Shown here in pieces: positions 1 to 7,468 of a stretch of 63,695 nt of DNA. Under the pieces are notes generated by a model. It had not been told where the DNA came from, did not search any database, and was given only the letters and a program-made list of their open reading frames with translations. Each line of letters opens with the position of its first letter. Within the stretch, counting starts at the first letter, position 1. The DNA comes from Pseudomonas sp. GM21 (GTDB lineage Bacteria; Pseudomonadota; Gammaproteobacteria; Pseudomonadales; Pseudomonadaceae), in contig NZ_AKJS01000192.1 in assembly GCF_000282215.1 (NCBI RefSeq), positions 1 to 63,695 of the forward strand, given 5' to 3'. Made by a program: the position numbers and the translations under genes.

Positions 1-1
1 C

Positions 2-163
2 AACTACCTTGAAAAACGCCGTGTCGCCGAAATCGGATTTTTGCGACATGAGTGTTATCGCGAGGAAGGTTTCTACCGCTTGAGTGCAAAAAAGGCGTTG
101 TTTGTGAGACTTTTGGGGCTGCTACGCAGCCCAGCGCGAGCAAGTTCGCTCGCCACAAGGTGA
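2..163 (+). CDS. 3' end of an unrecognised protein
   Basis: An open frame enters from the left edge and runs 53 codons to a TGA at 161-163. The visible part is rich in basic and aromatic residues (FLRHECYREEGFYRL) and the first 35 codons look coding, but I do not recognise the family. The last codons run into a REP-like hairpin at 136-153, so the tail may be read-through into a repeat. No start is visible because the window begins inside the frame. Confidence 0.35.
   Translation, partial: NYLEKRRVAEIGFLRHECYREEGFYRLSAKKALFVRLLGLLRSPARASSLATR
136..153. repeat. short REP-like hairpin
   Basis: GCGAGC and GCTCGC form a six-base stem around AAGTT. The sequence matches the core of the Pseudomonas 'gagcaag..cgctcgcc' type palindrome that recurs in longer form at 8548, 45793 and 54927. 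Confidence 0.5.
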
Positions 164-167
164 GCAA

Positions 168-359
168 TCAAGCGACGTCGACGGTTTCCACAGTGATCTG
201 CTTCAGCGCATAAAACGGCGCAAACGCTGCTTCATCCGCAGTGGAGCCGGTAATCAAGCGCCACTCCCGCTCAATCGGCGTCCAATGCCGCTGACGTGCG
301 CGCCCCAGTTTGTCGGTATCGGCCAACACAACTATCTGCGCCGCCCGCTTGATGATGCA
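168..359 (-). pseudogene. C-terminal remnant of a DeoR-family transcriptional regulator
   Basis: Read on the minus strand, 63 codons ending in TGA (168-170) look like the end of a DeoR/GlpR-type sugar-phosphate-responsive regulator. The piece IVVLADTDKLGRARQ is the typical 'v.laD.sKfGr' stretch, followed by WRLITGSTADEA in the position of the usual 'd.iITD' segment. The frame stops making sense at about 360, where a terminator hairpin begins. The helix-turn-helix and most of the effector domain are absent, and no other piece of the gene appears within the window. I infer truncation by the event that placed the Fic cassette here. The specific regulator cannot be named from this fragment. Confidence 0.6.
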
Positions 360-365
360 GACTGT

Positions 366-397
366 AAAAAAAGCCCCGAATCAATCGGGGCTTTTTT
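366..397. terminator. bidirectional intrinsic terminator after the Fic gene
   Basis: GCCCCGA (373-379) pairs with TCGGGGC (385-391) around a five-base loop. It has seven A on the left and six T on the right, so it can work in both directions. It lies 30 bp past the Fic stop codon and marks the exact edge of the broken DeoR fragment. Confidence 0.8.
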
Positions 398-427
398 CTT
401 TGCCTGAGCGAGCCCAGCTTGAGTCTG

Positions 428-2041
428 TCATCTACCAACAGGCTGATGCGGGTGGTATCGATCACTCACGCTACTGTCTATCGGCTCTTCCCCCCGCATC
501 GACTGAGCCACAGCTTCGGTAATGGCGTCCCAAATGTCAGGCCTTGTCAGCACAGGCATTTCCTTTGCCAGGACGTTGCTCAGCTTCCCTTCGTTTTGCT
601 CCATGGATCGCAGGAGCCGATCAGCCTGTTGATCCGGCATTTCAACGACCTCCTTGATCGCCTGTCTGGCCCTTATGTGGCTACGTAAATACCGCGACTC
701 TTCACGCATTTGTTCAGTGATTGTGCGGCGAATGACGTTCGAGATGAACACTACGTGTGGCCCAAGGTTTGGATACCGCCACACCGGACGTGCCTGATCC
801 TGGCCTGTGAATTCAATGTTCGAGACCACGCCGTCAGGGTACTGCGTACGAGTACTGGCGAACGTTACCTGGTCTCGTATGCCCTGCATGAGTGGTTTTG
901 AAACATGATCCAGCACGCTGTCATACAGGCGCCGCTCAGCCGAGTCGTCGGTGATAACCGCTGAAATCGGAAGAATCACCGGGTCTGGAATGGCCCCGTC
1001 ACGACGCAAAATGTCGTTGATCAGGAAGCGATGGACCCGGCCGTTGCCGTCAGCCAGTGGATGGATATAGACGAAAGCAAACGCGGCTACAGTGCTGCGC
1101 ATGACCGGGGATTGCCCTCGGGTGCGATTCAGAAAGACGCGAATGCCTTCTAACATCCGTTCCAAATCACTCTCCGGGGGAGCGACATAATGGACAATCT
1201 CCTGATAGCGAACCGTCTCGCCAACAAACACGGGAGATTGCCGAATCCCCAGGCGTGTCAGTGTGGTCACTGCGCCAAGGATTTCTTCCTGCATCTCAGC
1301 CAGTGCAACATCGGTGAGCGGCAAGTCGCCCTGACCGGTTCGTCGCGCCAACACATCTGCGAAACGCTGGATACGGGTAGAACGATCCGCCTCCCCTTCA
1401 ATCGCGAAACTGGCTTTGCTTTCCCGAAGTGTCATCCATGCGGCGGCGCGCAGCAGAAGGGCTTCGCCAAATTCAGCGGTCAGTTGACCAAAAAGATGAG
1501 GCACATCGAGGTCCGCTGCTGACTTGACTGCGGCTGTCTTGACGACGATTGGGCAGAAGTAACTCGTGCCCGGCAGGTTGTCATTCACTCGCCAACGCGG
1601 CACCTTCACCGCCTCTTCGGGTGACGCCGCCACCATAAGATCGGCGTTGATGGCGTCGACATACTTACCGCCTATAGGCTCGGGCGCTTGCAATTGCTCG
1701 CCTGTGAGCCACTCAAACAGAAACGCTGCCCTGCGTGCATATTGACCGGTGGGCTCAACATTTAACCAGTCTTGTACCGGTGCGGGACCCTCCTTGGTAA
1801 ACAGCCGGCTCAAGAACTCAAGGTTCGGGACTTCATGCCGTAGGTGAAATTGCAGATGAGATGAGAGGTCCGGAGCGGGGCGCATATTCTCCGTATAGGT
1901 CTCAAGACGAAACCCATCTTCGACTTGAGTTGACCGTCGGCTACCGACCTGACTTAACACGGGTAGCCGTGCAATCGGCAGCACGTCGAATGTCGTCGCT
2001 AGCCAGGCAGCACCGATGGGGTCTACGGGAAACTCGCTCAC
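428..2041 (-). CDS. class II Fic-domain protein (paralogue 1)
   Basis: This 537-residue protein carries the Fic signature HPLADGNGRVHR (about residues 327-338): catalytic His, the DGNG anion-binding loop and Arg. It also carries an inhibitory-helix motif S-FAI-E-G (about 211-216) of the [ST]xxxE[GN] type N-terminal to the Fic core. Together these mark a self-inhibited class II Fic enzyme, expected to transfer AMP (or a related moiety) from a nucleotide onto a protein target. About 150 residues precede the inhibitory helix and contain RWRVNDNLPGT; the C-terminal 140 residues resemble a winged-helix region. The same layout appears in the Fic protein at 28894. The first possible GTG (2047) sits one base from AAAGGAG, so I chose the second GTG (2041), seven bases from it. 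The target is unknown. It has no Fic antitoxin gene beside it. Confidence 0.88.
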   Translation of the reverse strand: MSEFPVDPIGAAWLATTFDVLPIARLPVLSQVGSRRSTQVEDGFRLETYTENMRPAPDLSSHLQFHLRHEVPNLEFLSRLFTKEGPAPVQDWLNVEPTGQYARRAAFLFEWLTGEQLQAPEPIGGKYVDAINADLMVAASPEEAVKVPRWRVNDNLPGTSYFCPIVVKTAAVKSAADLDVPHLFGQLTAEFGEALLLRAAAWMTLRESKASFAIEGEADRSTRIQRFADVLARRTGQGDLPLTDVALAEMQEEILGAVTTLTRLGIRQSPVFVGETVRYQEIVHYVAPPESDLERMLEGIRVFLNRTRGQSPVMRSTVAAFAFVYIHPLADGNGRVHRFLINDILRRDGAIPDPVILPISAVITDDSAERRLYDSVLDHVSKPLMQGIRDQVTFASTRTQYPDGVVSNIEFTGQDQARPVWRYPNLGPHVVFISNVIRRTITEQMREESRYLRSHIRARQAIKEVVEMPDQQADRLLRSMEQNEGKLSNVLAKEMPVLTRPDIWDAITEAVAQSMRGEEPIDSSVSDRYHPHQPVGR

Positions 2042-2119
2042 GGTCACACTCCTTTGAACAACTCGGCTGAAATCAAAAATGCCTACAAATGAGAGTAACG
2101 ATCAAAATCAGGTTTTGCC

Positions 2120-2264
2120 GCATAAAAACGATTATTTTTTGATGGATTTGCATAAAAACGAATATTTCAGACGCGTCAGATTGATCCGGCCTGATCCCTG
2201 AACGCATAAAAACGAGTTTCCGCGCTCAAAAATGATCATAAATCCTGACTTTTGCATAAAAACG
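2120..2264 (-). promoter_or_regulatory. four direct repeats GCATAAAAACG upstream of the Fic gene
   Basis: GCATAAAAACG (CGTTTTTATGC on the Fic strand) occurs identically at 2120-2130, 2150-2160, 2204-2214 and 2254-2264, all in the same direction. Start-to-start spacings are 30, 54 and 50 bp, close to whole helical turns. The array lies 80-220 bp ahead of the Fic start, where a promoter and operator would be. I infer a binding site array for a regulator, possibly the Fic protein's own C-terminal winged-helix region. The rest of the 516-bp gap (2042-2557) shows only the LysR leader and no other gene. Confidence 0.6.
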
Positions 2265-2557
2265 TTTCGAGGGCGGCCAGCCTTACGAAGTCCGCAGGAC
2301 GAAACCCGTACCGACAACCCCATTCTCACTCCAAAAAAATGCCCAAACCTCCCGGCCCGAGCATTCTTTTTTCCCGATCTCTTACCCTTCCCCTAAAACC
2401 CCGACGCGCCGTAATCTCCAACCATCGGACGCTAGCAACATTTCGCAACTAAACTCGGGACAAGCGGGTTCAGGTGCAGGATTATAGCCAGCACGTATCG
2501 CCCAACCGACGGCCAGGTACTCAACAACAGCCAGCCCACTTTAGAGGGCATTACCCA

Positions 2558-3484
2558 ATGGATAGCAGAACCCTACGCAACCTCATGCGCATTGTGCAGA
2601 CCGGCTCTTTGTCGGCGGCGGCAGAGCATTCCTGTTTAACGGTGCAGGCATTGGCTGCGCAATTGAACAAGGTCGAAGAGCAGTTTGGTTTTCGGTTGTT
2701 TCGTCGCTCCAACAAGGGGTTGACCCTGACCACCCAGGGCTCGGAACTTACGCCTTACATGGACAAGGTGTTGCTGGCCACGCGGCAACTTGAGGAAAAA
2801 GTGGCTGCGCTGAAGGTGCCTGGGCAGCGCACGCTCAAGGTGGCGCTGAACACCACGCTTTCGTCTGACTTCAATCGGCGAATGATCGGACGCCTGATTG
2901 AGGTATTTCCCGACTATCAGCTGGAATTCAGCTACGCCGAGTCGATGGAAAACCTCAGCAAGCTCAAGAATGAAGATTTCGATCTGGCCGTGTTGATCGG
3001 CCCGCAGCAGCCGGGATTGCCAAGCATTATCCTGCCCGAGGTTCAGGTGCAGGTAGTCGGTGCCCATTGCGGTCAGGAACATGATCCGCTGGTGATGCTG
3101 GGCAACAAGTTTCAGGTGCGTCCGGCCGGCGATTGTCCGTACTCCCACAGTTTTTTGCGTTTTCTCGACGCCGGCCTTGGCAATTACGAGTCGAACAAGC
3201 GGATGGTCTATTCCTGCAGCGAGACGCTGACGCTGTCGCTGATCACGCAGATGGATGGCCTCGGCATGGTGTCTCGTGACGCGGCCCAACGTAACGGCTT
3301 GACCATTTTCCCTGGCTTCGAAGATGCCCTCGAAGTCCGGTTGGCGGTCAATAACCCTGAGTTGTCGGGCCAGGCCTTGCAAGATGTGGTCGACCTGCCG
3401 CTACAGGAACGAGCCGAGCGCAATGTACGCAGCCGTTCCCACCGCAACGGAGAGAAAGAGGTTTTTGCTGAAGTACGCACATAA
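2558..3484 (+). CDS. LysR-family transcriptional regulator
   Basis: The 308-residue protein has an N-terminal LysR helix-turn-helix (about residues 1-60: MDSRTLRNLMRIVQTGSLSA, then the recognition helix VQALAAQLNKVEEQFG and the wing LFRRSNKGLTLT). A periplasmic-binding-protein-like effector domain follows from about residue 90. I chose the ATG at 2558 (preceded by GAGGG) over an earlier in-frame ATG at 2474, because LysR proteins begin directly at the helix-turn-helix. The gene is convergent with azlD and its last 84 bp overlap the azlD 3' end on the other strand. It may control the neighbouring dioxygenase/azlCD operon, but that is only proximity. Confidence 0.85.
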   Translation: MDSRTLRNLMRIVQTGSLSAAAEHSCLTVQALAAQLNKVEEQFGFRLFRRSNKGLTLTTQGSELTPYMDKVLLATRQLEEKVAALKVPGQRTLKVALNTTLSSDFNRRMIGRLIEVFPDYQLEFSYAESMENLSKLKNEDFDLAVLIGPQQPGLPSIILPEVQVQVVGAHCGQEHDPLVMLGNKFQVRPAGDCPYSHSFLRFLDAGLGNYESNKRMVYSCSETLTLSLITQMDGLGMVSRDAAQRNGLTIFPGFEDALEVRLAVNNPELSGQALQDVVDLPLQERAERNVRSRSHRNGEKEVFAEVRT

Positions 3485-3718
3485 CAACGTCGGAATCGCG
3501 GCATAAAATTCCGGGCGATCGAGCTGCAGGTGTTGATCCTTGATTAACAACGGCGTGAGGCTGATGGCAGCGACGATCGCCACGGGCAAGTATTCCAGCG
3601 CCCGGGCAATGAAGGGCGGCCAATGGTCGGTGTTCACTTGCAGCGGCAGCGCTCGTGGCAGGAACGTCACGGCCATCATGAGCACAACGACCAGAATCAG
3701 GAACGTTTGGTCAGGCAT
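3401..3718 (-). CDS. azlD: AzlD-family branched-chain amino acid exporter subunit
   Basis: This 105-residue membrane protein has three to four hydrophobic segments and the AzlD hallmark stretch TFLPRALPL near residues 19-27. AzlD pairs with the larger AzlC in the inner membrane to export branched-chain amino acids and analogues. I chose the start at MPDQTFLIL (3718), which overlaps the end of azlC by 22 bases; the longer frame upstream lies within azlC. It is the last gene of a four-gene operon, and its 3' end overlaps the convergent LysR gene. Confidence 0.88.
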   Translation of the reverse strand: MPDQTFLILVVVLMMAVTFLPRALPLQVNTDHWPPFIARALEYLPVAIVAAISLTPLLIKDQHLQLDRPEFYAAIPTLLCAYFSKNLFLSVAVGTAAYIALGSFL

Positions 3719-4413
3719 ACACCCACCCCGCAGCCCACAAAGGTGGCGATAAATACGTTGAACGGCGAACTGCCGACCAGGCTCAGCGCGCCCATGCAAG
3801 CGACGGCGGCCAGTGCGGCGATGAGTTTGTTACGCGTATTGCACAAAGAAACCAGCACATAGAGCATCATCGCCGTCAGCGCGTAGTCGAGCTGATACTT
3901 GATCAAATGCGCCGCGTACTGCGCGCAAATCGCCCCGAGCAACCCGCCGAGCACCCATGAGGTGTGGCAATACAGATTGAAGCCGATCAGGTATCGCACA
4001 TTGACCGGCGTACCTTTGCCCAGTTTGACGCTGTGGAAAGCGAACGATTCATCGGTCAAGCCTCCCGCATAACACCAACGCTCAAGTCGACTGAGCCCCA
4101 TCGCCTGCAACGCCTTGGCCATATAGACCGACATCAGCATGTGCCGCGCGTTGATCAGAAACGTGGTGAGGACGATGGTGGTCAGCGACGCACCGCTGGA
4201 AATCAGCGCCAGGGCGGCAAACTGCGAAGCGCCCGCGTAAACGAACAGGCACATGGCGACCGGCAACCATAAAGGCATCCCGGCATTGACCGCCATCAGG
4301 CCGAACACAAACGCCACCGTGAAATAACCTGCCACCACCGGGCTGGCCTCCGCAAAAGTGCGCGAACGCGGTGGCCGGACCATCAGCGGCTGGCTGCTGG
4401 ACGTCTCATTCAT
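3697..4413 (-). CDS. azlC: AzlC-family branched-chain amino acid permease
   Basis: The 238-residue protein has multiple transmembrane segments and the conserved AzlC stretches FVYAGASQFAAL and TTFLINARHMLMS. AzlC is the main channel subunit of the AzlCD exporter in the inner membrane. The ATG at 4413 overlaps the TGA of the upstream acetyltransferase gene (ATGA) and is preceded by GAGAGGGATCT, a good ribosome binding site. Coupling to an acetyltransferase and a dioxygenase suggests that the exported compound is a modified amino acid. Confidence 0.9.
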   Translation of the reverse strand: MNETSSSQPLMVRPPRSRTFAEASPVVAGYFTVAFVFGLMAVNAGMPLWLPVAMCLFVYAGASQFAALALISSGASLTTIVLTTFLINARHMLMSVYMAKALQAMGLSRLERWCYAGGLTDESFAFHSVKLGKGTPVNVRYLIGFNLYCHTSWVLGGLLGAICAQYAAHLIKYQLDYALTAMMLYVLVSLCNTRNKLIAALAAVACMGALSLVGSSPFNVFIATFVGCGVGVCLTKRS

Positions 4414-4826
4414 AGATCCCTCTCTAATGTTCTTTCGCCGCGCGGTTCGCAAAAACCCTGGGCACTCCAAAAGCGTTGGCCGGCGAGGTTCGCATCGTCG
4501 ACAAACAGGAACATGCGCAGCACGCCCACACGTTTCATGTCCGCCGATGCCGCTTCAACCAGCCGTTGACCGACGCCCTGGCTGCGGTACATCGGGCTCA
4601 CCGCCAGGTGGTTGATGGTGCCGCGACTGCCCAGCATGCCGCCCAGCACCGCGCCGACGATTTCGCCACTGAGGTCCAGCGCGATGAACGAGGTGGTGGT
4701 CTTTTGCACCAACACCCCGCGCAGGCATCTGGCGTCCTGCCATTCGCAGAAAGACACCTCTTCAAATTGCCGAAAAAAGCGTTCCAGACGCGGTGCATCT
4801 TTGGCCGTCGTGCGTCGCAACATCAC
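4410..4826 (-). CDS. GNAT-family N-acetyltransferase
   Basis: The 138-residue protein has the GNAT fold: start strand MLRRTTAKDAPRLERFF, a central strand INHLAVSPMYRSQGVGQRL with the acetyl-CoA pyrophosphate loop (Q/RxxGxG), and a C-terminal FWSAQGF motif. It should acetylate an amine using acetyl-CoA in the cytoplasm. The ATG at 4826 fits the domain edge. TTG codons at 4877 or 4883 are alternatives that would overlap the upstream dioxygenase gene and couple translation. The stop overlaps the azlC start. The substrate may be the hydroxylated amino acid made by the upstream enzyme, by context only. Confidence 0.85.
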   Translation of the reverse strand: MMLRRTTAKDAPRLERFFRQFEEVSFCEWQDARCLRGVLVQKTTTSFIALDLSGEIVGAVLGGMLGSRGTINHLAVSPMYRSQGVGQRLVEAASADMKRVGVLRMFLFVDDANLAGQRFWSAQGFCEPRGERTLERDL

Positions 4827-4866
4827 CGGTGCAGGGCACTCGGAAAGGTTCGTGGGGTCGAGCTGT

Positions 4867-5616
4867 TCAGCGAACAATGTCAAAAGCGGTCCCGGGCCGC
4901 GAGAAGGAGATCGCCAGAATTTGTCGATAGGCCATGTTGTGGGAATGGGTATTGCGCGCCGGCGTGACGTAGTGGCGCATGTCCCGGTCAAGGAAGTAAG
5001 TGGTATCGAGAATGTCCGTGTACGTTGTCGACGCCAAATGCTCTTGTTCATGGGCGCTGTACAAGCGGCTCTCCGCCCCCTCCACATTATTACGCCCCCA
5101 AAAATGTACGCCGCTGAACGGGTAGCCGTCGCAGTGAATACCTTCCGGGGTGATTTCCAATTGTTTACCTGGCTTGATCTCGATACGGATCTGGTGAATC
5201 TGGCACTGCCAGATTTCGTCGTGCAGTTCCGGTGGCAGGACGTTTTTGTACACGTCGAAATCGGTGTCGATCAGGCTGCGCATCACCGGTGAATGGATGA
5301 TTTCATCGGAGAAGTCCTGGAAGTGCCGCACCATTCCGCCCACATAGCTGTTGTTGGCCTTGGACTGAACGTAAGCGCGGTGTTCCAGCTGGGTCAGTTC
5401 GCGCGTAACAGGGTTGTATTCGAAGTCGCTGTAGCGGCGATACCGATTGCCCGCCTCGGCCTGACCGTAGTAACTGTCTGGCTCCATGTTTTCCCAACTT
5501 CGCGTCAATCTGACGAAGTCGGAGAAGTGTCCGAATAAATTGAAATCACTACTTTTGACGTTGACGTATTTATCGCGCCGTAGCGATTCGCCCACTTCTT
5601 TATTCAAAACGAGCAT
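4867..5616 (-). CDS. 2-oxoglutarate/Fe(II) dioxygenase of the 2OG-Fe_Oxy_2 (isoleucine hydroxylase-like) family
   Basis: The 249-residue protein contains the iron-binding HxD in GIHCDGYPFSGVHFWGR (H161, D163). A distal His sits in MRHYVTP (H215), and Arg 231 in YRQILAISF fits the 2-oxoglutarate site. This layout matches the family of Bacillus L-isoleucine 4-hydroxylase. It should hydroxylate a free amino acid with O2 and 2-oxoglutarate, giving succinate and CO2. GGAG lies nine bases before the ATG. It heads the operon dioxygenase-GNAT-azlC-azlD. Isoleucine or leucine is a guess from the family and from AzlCD. Confidence 0.85.
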   Translation of the reverse strand: MLVLNKEVGESLRRDKYVNVKSSDFNLFGHFSDFVRLTRSWENMEPDSYYGQAEAGNRYRRYSDFEYNPVTRELTQLEHRAYVQSKANNSYVGGMVRHFQDFSDEIIHSPVMRSLIDTDFDVYKNVLPPELHDEIWQCQIHQIRIEIKPGKQLEITPEGIHCDGYPFSGVHFWGRNNVEGAESRLYSAHEQEHLASTTYTDILDTTYFLDRDMRHYVTPARNTHSHNMAYRQILAISFSRPGTAFDIVR

Positions 5617-5843
5617 TTTTAAAATCTCCGTGCATTTAGCTACCTAATCTAGAGAGCACAGAATTTGCGTCCATGAGAAAGAATTTCAGGCTTCTCAAGC
5701 ACGGCTTGAAACGGCGTTTGAAGCGGCTTTGAGTCGACTTTTACGACTGAAAACAGCCGTTTTCAGTGCTTTTTTACTGTGTCGAGGTAAAAACCAACGA
5801 ACCCGTCAGGGGATTTTTTGTAGCTCGCAAAGTCATCGCCCAT

Positions 5844-5873
5844 AAAAAAGCGCCGCCATCCCGGCAGCGCTTT
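5844..5873 (-). terminator. intrinsic terminator after the small unknown gene
   Basis: AAAGCGCCGCC and GGCAGCGCTTT pair with one mismatch around ATCCC, followed on the minus strand by a T run. It lies just past the stop of the gene at 5896-6108. Confidence 0.7.
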
Positions 5874-5895
5874 ATCAATCCTTTGTTTTTTCTTC

Positions 5896-6108
5896 TTATC
5901 CTTCCATCACATCCCACAACGCTTCCAGTTCCGCTTCGCTGAATAAACCAGCGGGGTAGCGCTCGATCATCGTCCGGCGCGGATCAGGTGCACTGATCTG
6001 ACGCATTCCATTGGACTTCAACCAGTGCCCAAGATCCTGGAGCGATTCACCATTAATTGCCAGGGGATGCAACGCCCGCTCGCTCACTACATTTACTTCG
6101 GCGTTCAT
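5896..6108 (-). CDS. small unknown protein, 70 residues
   Basis: I do not recognise the family. The protein is mostly polar, with no signal peptide or membrane segment, and ends in an acidic helix LFSEAELEALWDVMEG. The ATG at 6108 is preceded by AGGAGAG seven bases upstream, a near-perfect ribosome binding site. An earlier TTG at 6150 has no such site, so the shorter form is preferred. It stands alone between two terminators, which supports its being a real single-gene unit. Confidence 0.6.
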   Translation of the reverse strand: MNAEVNVVSERALHPLAINGESLQDLGHWLKSNGMRQISAPDPRRTMIERYPAGLFSEAELEALWDVMEG

Positions 6109-6251
6109 TTCAGCGCTCTCTCCTGGTTCGTGAGCGGCTAACTTTTCCAAGGTTTATGACAGAACATCGCAGTTCTCCCCCCCTCCCTGTTTCACGCGCT
6201 TACTGATACAAGAGCTGTGCCAATGTTTCCGTGCTGTCGAAAAGCGCAAAC

Positions 6252-6288
6252 AAAAAAGCCCACAGTCCTTCAGGACTGCGGGCTTTTC
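6252..6288 (-). terminator. intrinsic terminator after aguA
   Basis: A 16-bp stem (AAAAGCCCACAGTCCT with AGGACTGCGGGCTTTT, one mismatch) has a two-base loop and a T run on the minus strand. It lies about 70 bp past the aguA stop. Confidence 0.75.
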
Positions 6289-6356
6289 ATGTAGCGCAGG
6301 AGGGTTAACCTCTGCACAGCAATTTTTGCAACCATCTCAAGATGTTACAACTGCAC

Positions 6357-7463
6357 TCACTCTTTGTGCGGCGCCGGTTGTTGTTGGGTAAGGCAGTGGA
6401 TGTTACCGCCTCCCAGTAACAGTTCCCGGCCTGGCACCATCACCACTTCATGTTGCGGGAATAGCGTCTGCAAAATTTCTTTTGCCGGGCCGTCCAGCGG
6501 GTCATCGAAGCTCGGTGCGATAATCCCGCCGTTGACGATCAGGAAGTTCACGTAAGAACCGGCCAGACGAACAGTCGGATTGCGCTCCTGAGTGCCGTCC
6601 ACCGGATCCACACCGGCGCACTCTTCTTCGGTCGCATACAGCGGCCCCGGAATGGGCATCTTGTGCACCGTGAACGGGCGACCCTTGGCGTCGGTGCTGT
6701 TTTGCAGCACGTTCATTGCCGCCTGGCAACGCGGGTAGTTCGGGTCTTGCGGGTCATCGGTCCAGGCCAGCAATACTTCACCCGGGCGCACGTAACAGCA
6801 GAAGTTATCCACATGGCCGTCGGTTTCGTCGTTGAACAGGCCGTCCGGCAGCCAGATGATTTTATCCACAGCCAGATTGGCGCTGAGTACTGCTTCGATC
6901 TCCGCACGATCAAGGTGCGGATTGCGATTGCGGTTGAGCAGGCATTCTTCGGTCGTGATCAGGGTGCCTTCGCCATCGACGTGAATCGAACCGCCTTCGA
7001 GCACGAAGCCTTCGGTGCGATAACGCTGGCTGCGCTCAATCTCAAGGATTTTGCCGCCGACCTGCGAATCTCGGTTCCACGGCGAATACAGACCGCCGTC
7101 AAAACCGCCCCACGAGTTGAAATCCCAGTTCACACCCCGGACTTCGCCACGTTTATTGATGACAAAGGTCGGGCCGGTGTCGCGAACCCAAGCGTCATCG
7201 CTGGACATTTCCACCACACGAATATTCGGCACATCGAGACGGGCGCGAGCGTTTTCGTATTGGCCCGCCGATACCGCGACGGTCACCGGCTCGAAACGCG
7301 CGATGGCTTTCGCCACCGCCACGTGTGCGGCTTGTGCCGGTTTGCCACCCAGGCGCCAGTTGTCCGGGCGCTCGGGCCAAATCATCCAGGTCTGGGTCTG
7401 TGGTGCCCATTCGGCCGGCATATGGAAGCCGTCGGCGCGAGGCGTGGTGTGCAAAGTGGTCAT
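6357..7463 (-). CDS. aguA: agmatine deiminase
   Basis: The 368-residue enzyme hydrolyses agmatine to N-carbamoylputrescine and ammonia in the cytoplasm, in the arginine decarboxylase route to putrescine. It has the expected peptidyl-arginine-deiminase-like fold landmarks: DAWVRDTGP, EGGSIHVDGEG, NDETDGHVDNFC, and the catalytic Cys 357 in GGGNIHCLTQQQP near the C-terminus. The length is normal for the family. It lies five bases after aguB, the next step of the same pathway, so the two form one transcript. Confidence 0.95.
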   Translation of the reverse strand: MTTLHTTPRADGFHMPAEWAPQTQTWMIWPERPDNWRLGGKPAQAAHVAVAKAIARFEPVTVAVSAGQYENARARLDVPNIRVVEMSSDDAWVRDTGPTFVINKRGEVRGVNWDFNSWGGFDGGLYSPWNRDSQVGGKILEIERSQRYRTEGFVLEGGSIHVDGEGTLITTEECLLNRNRNPHLDRAEIEAVLSANLAVDKIIWLPDGLFNDETDGHVDNFCCYVRPGEVLLAWTDDPQDPNYPRCQAAMNVLQNSTDAKGRPFTVHKMPIPGPLYATEEECAGVDPVDGTQERNPTVRLAGSYVNFLIVNGGIIAPSFDDPLDGPAKEILQTLFPQHEVVMVPGRELLLGGGNIHCLTQQQPAPHKE

Positions 7464-7468
7464 GACAA

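Noticed and set aside
168..359. Identification of the DeoR remnant as the glmS-linked regulator and Tn7 site
   Set aside because: The fragment is too short to name, and glmS is not present next to it.
428..2047. Prophage or transposon carrying the first Fic gene
   Set aside because: No integrase, transposase, terminal repeats or phage structural genes are visible; only a broken neighbour supports mobility.
2120..2264. CRISPR-like array
   Set aside because: The repeated unit is only 11 bp, spacing is uneven (30, 54, 50 bp) and no cas genes are present.
2474..2557. 28-residue N-terminal extension of the LysR protein
   Set aside because: LysR proteins begin at the helix-turn-helix; ATG 2558 has a GAGGG upstream and fits.
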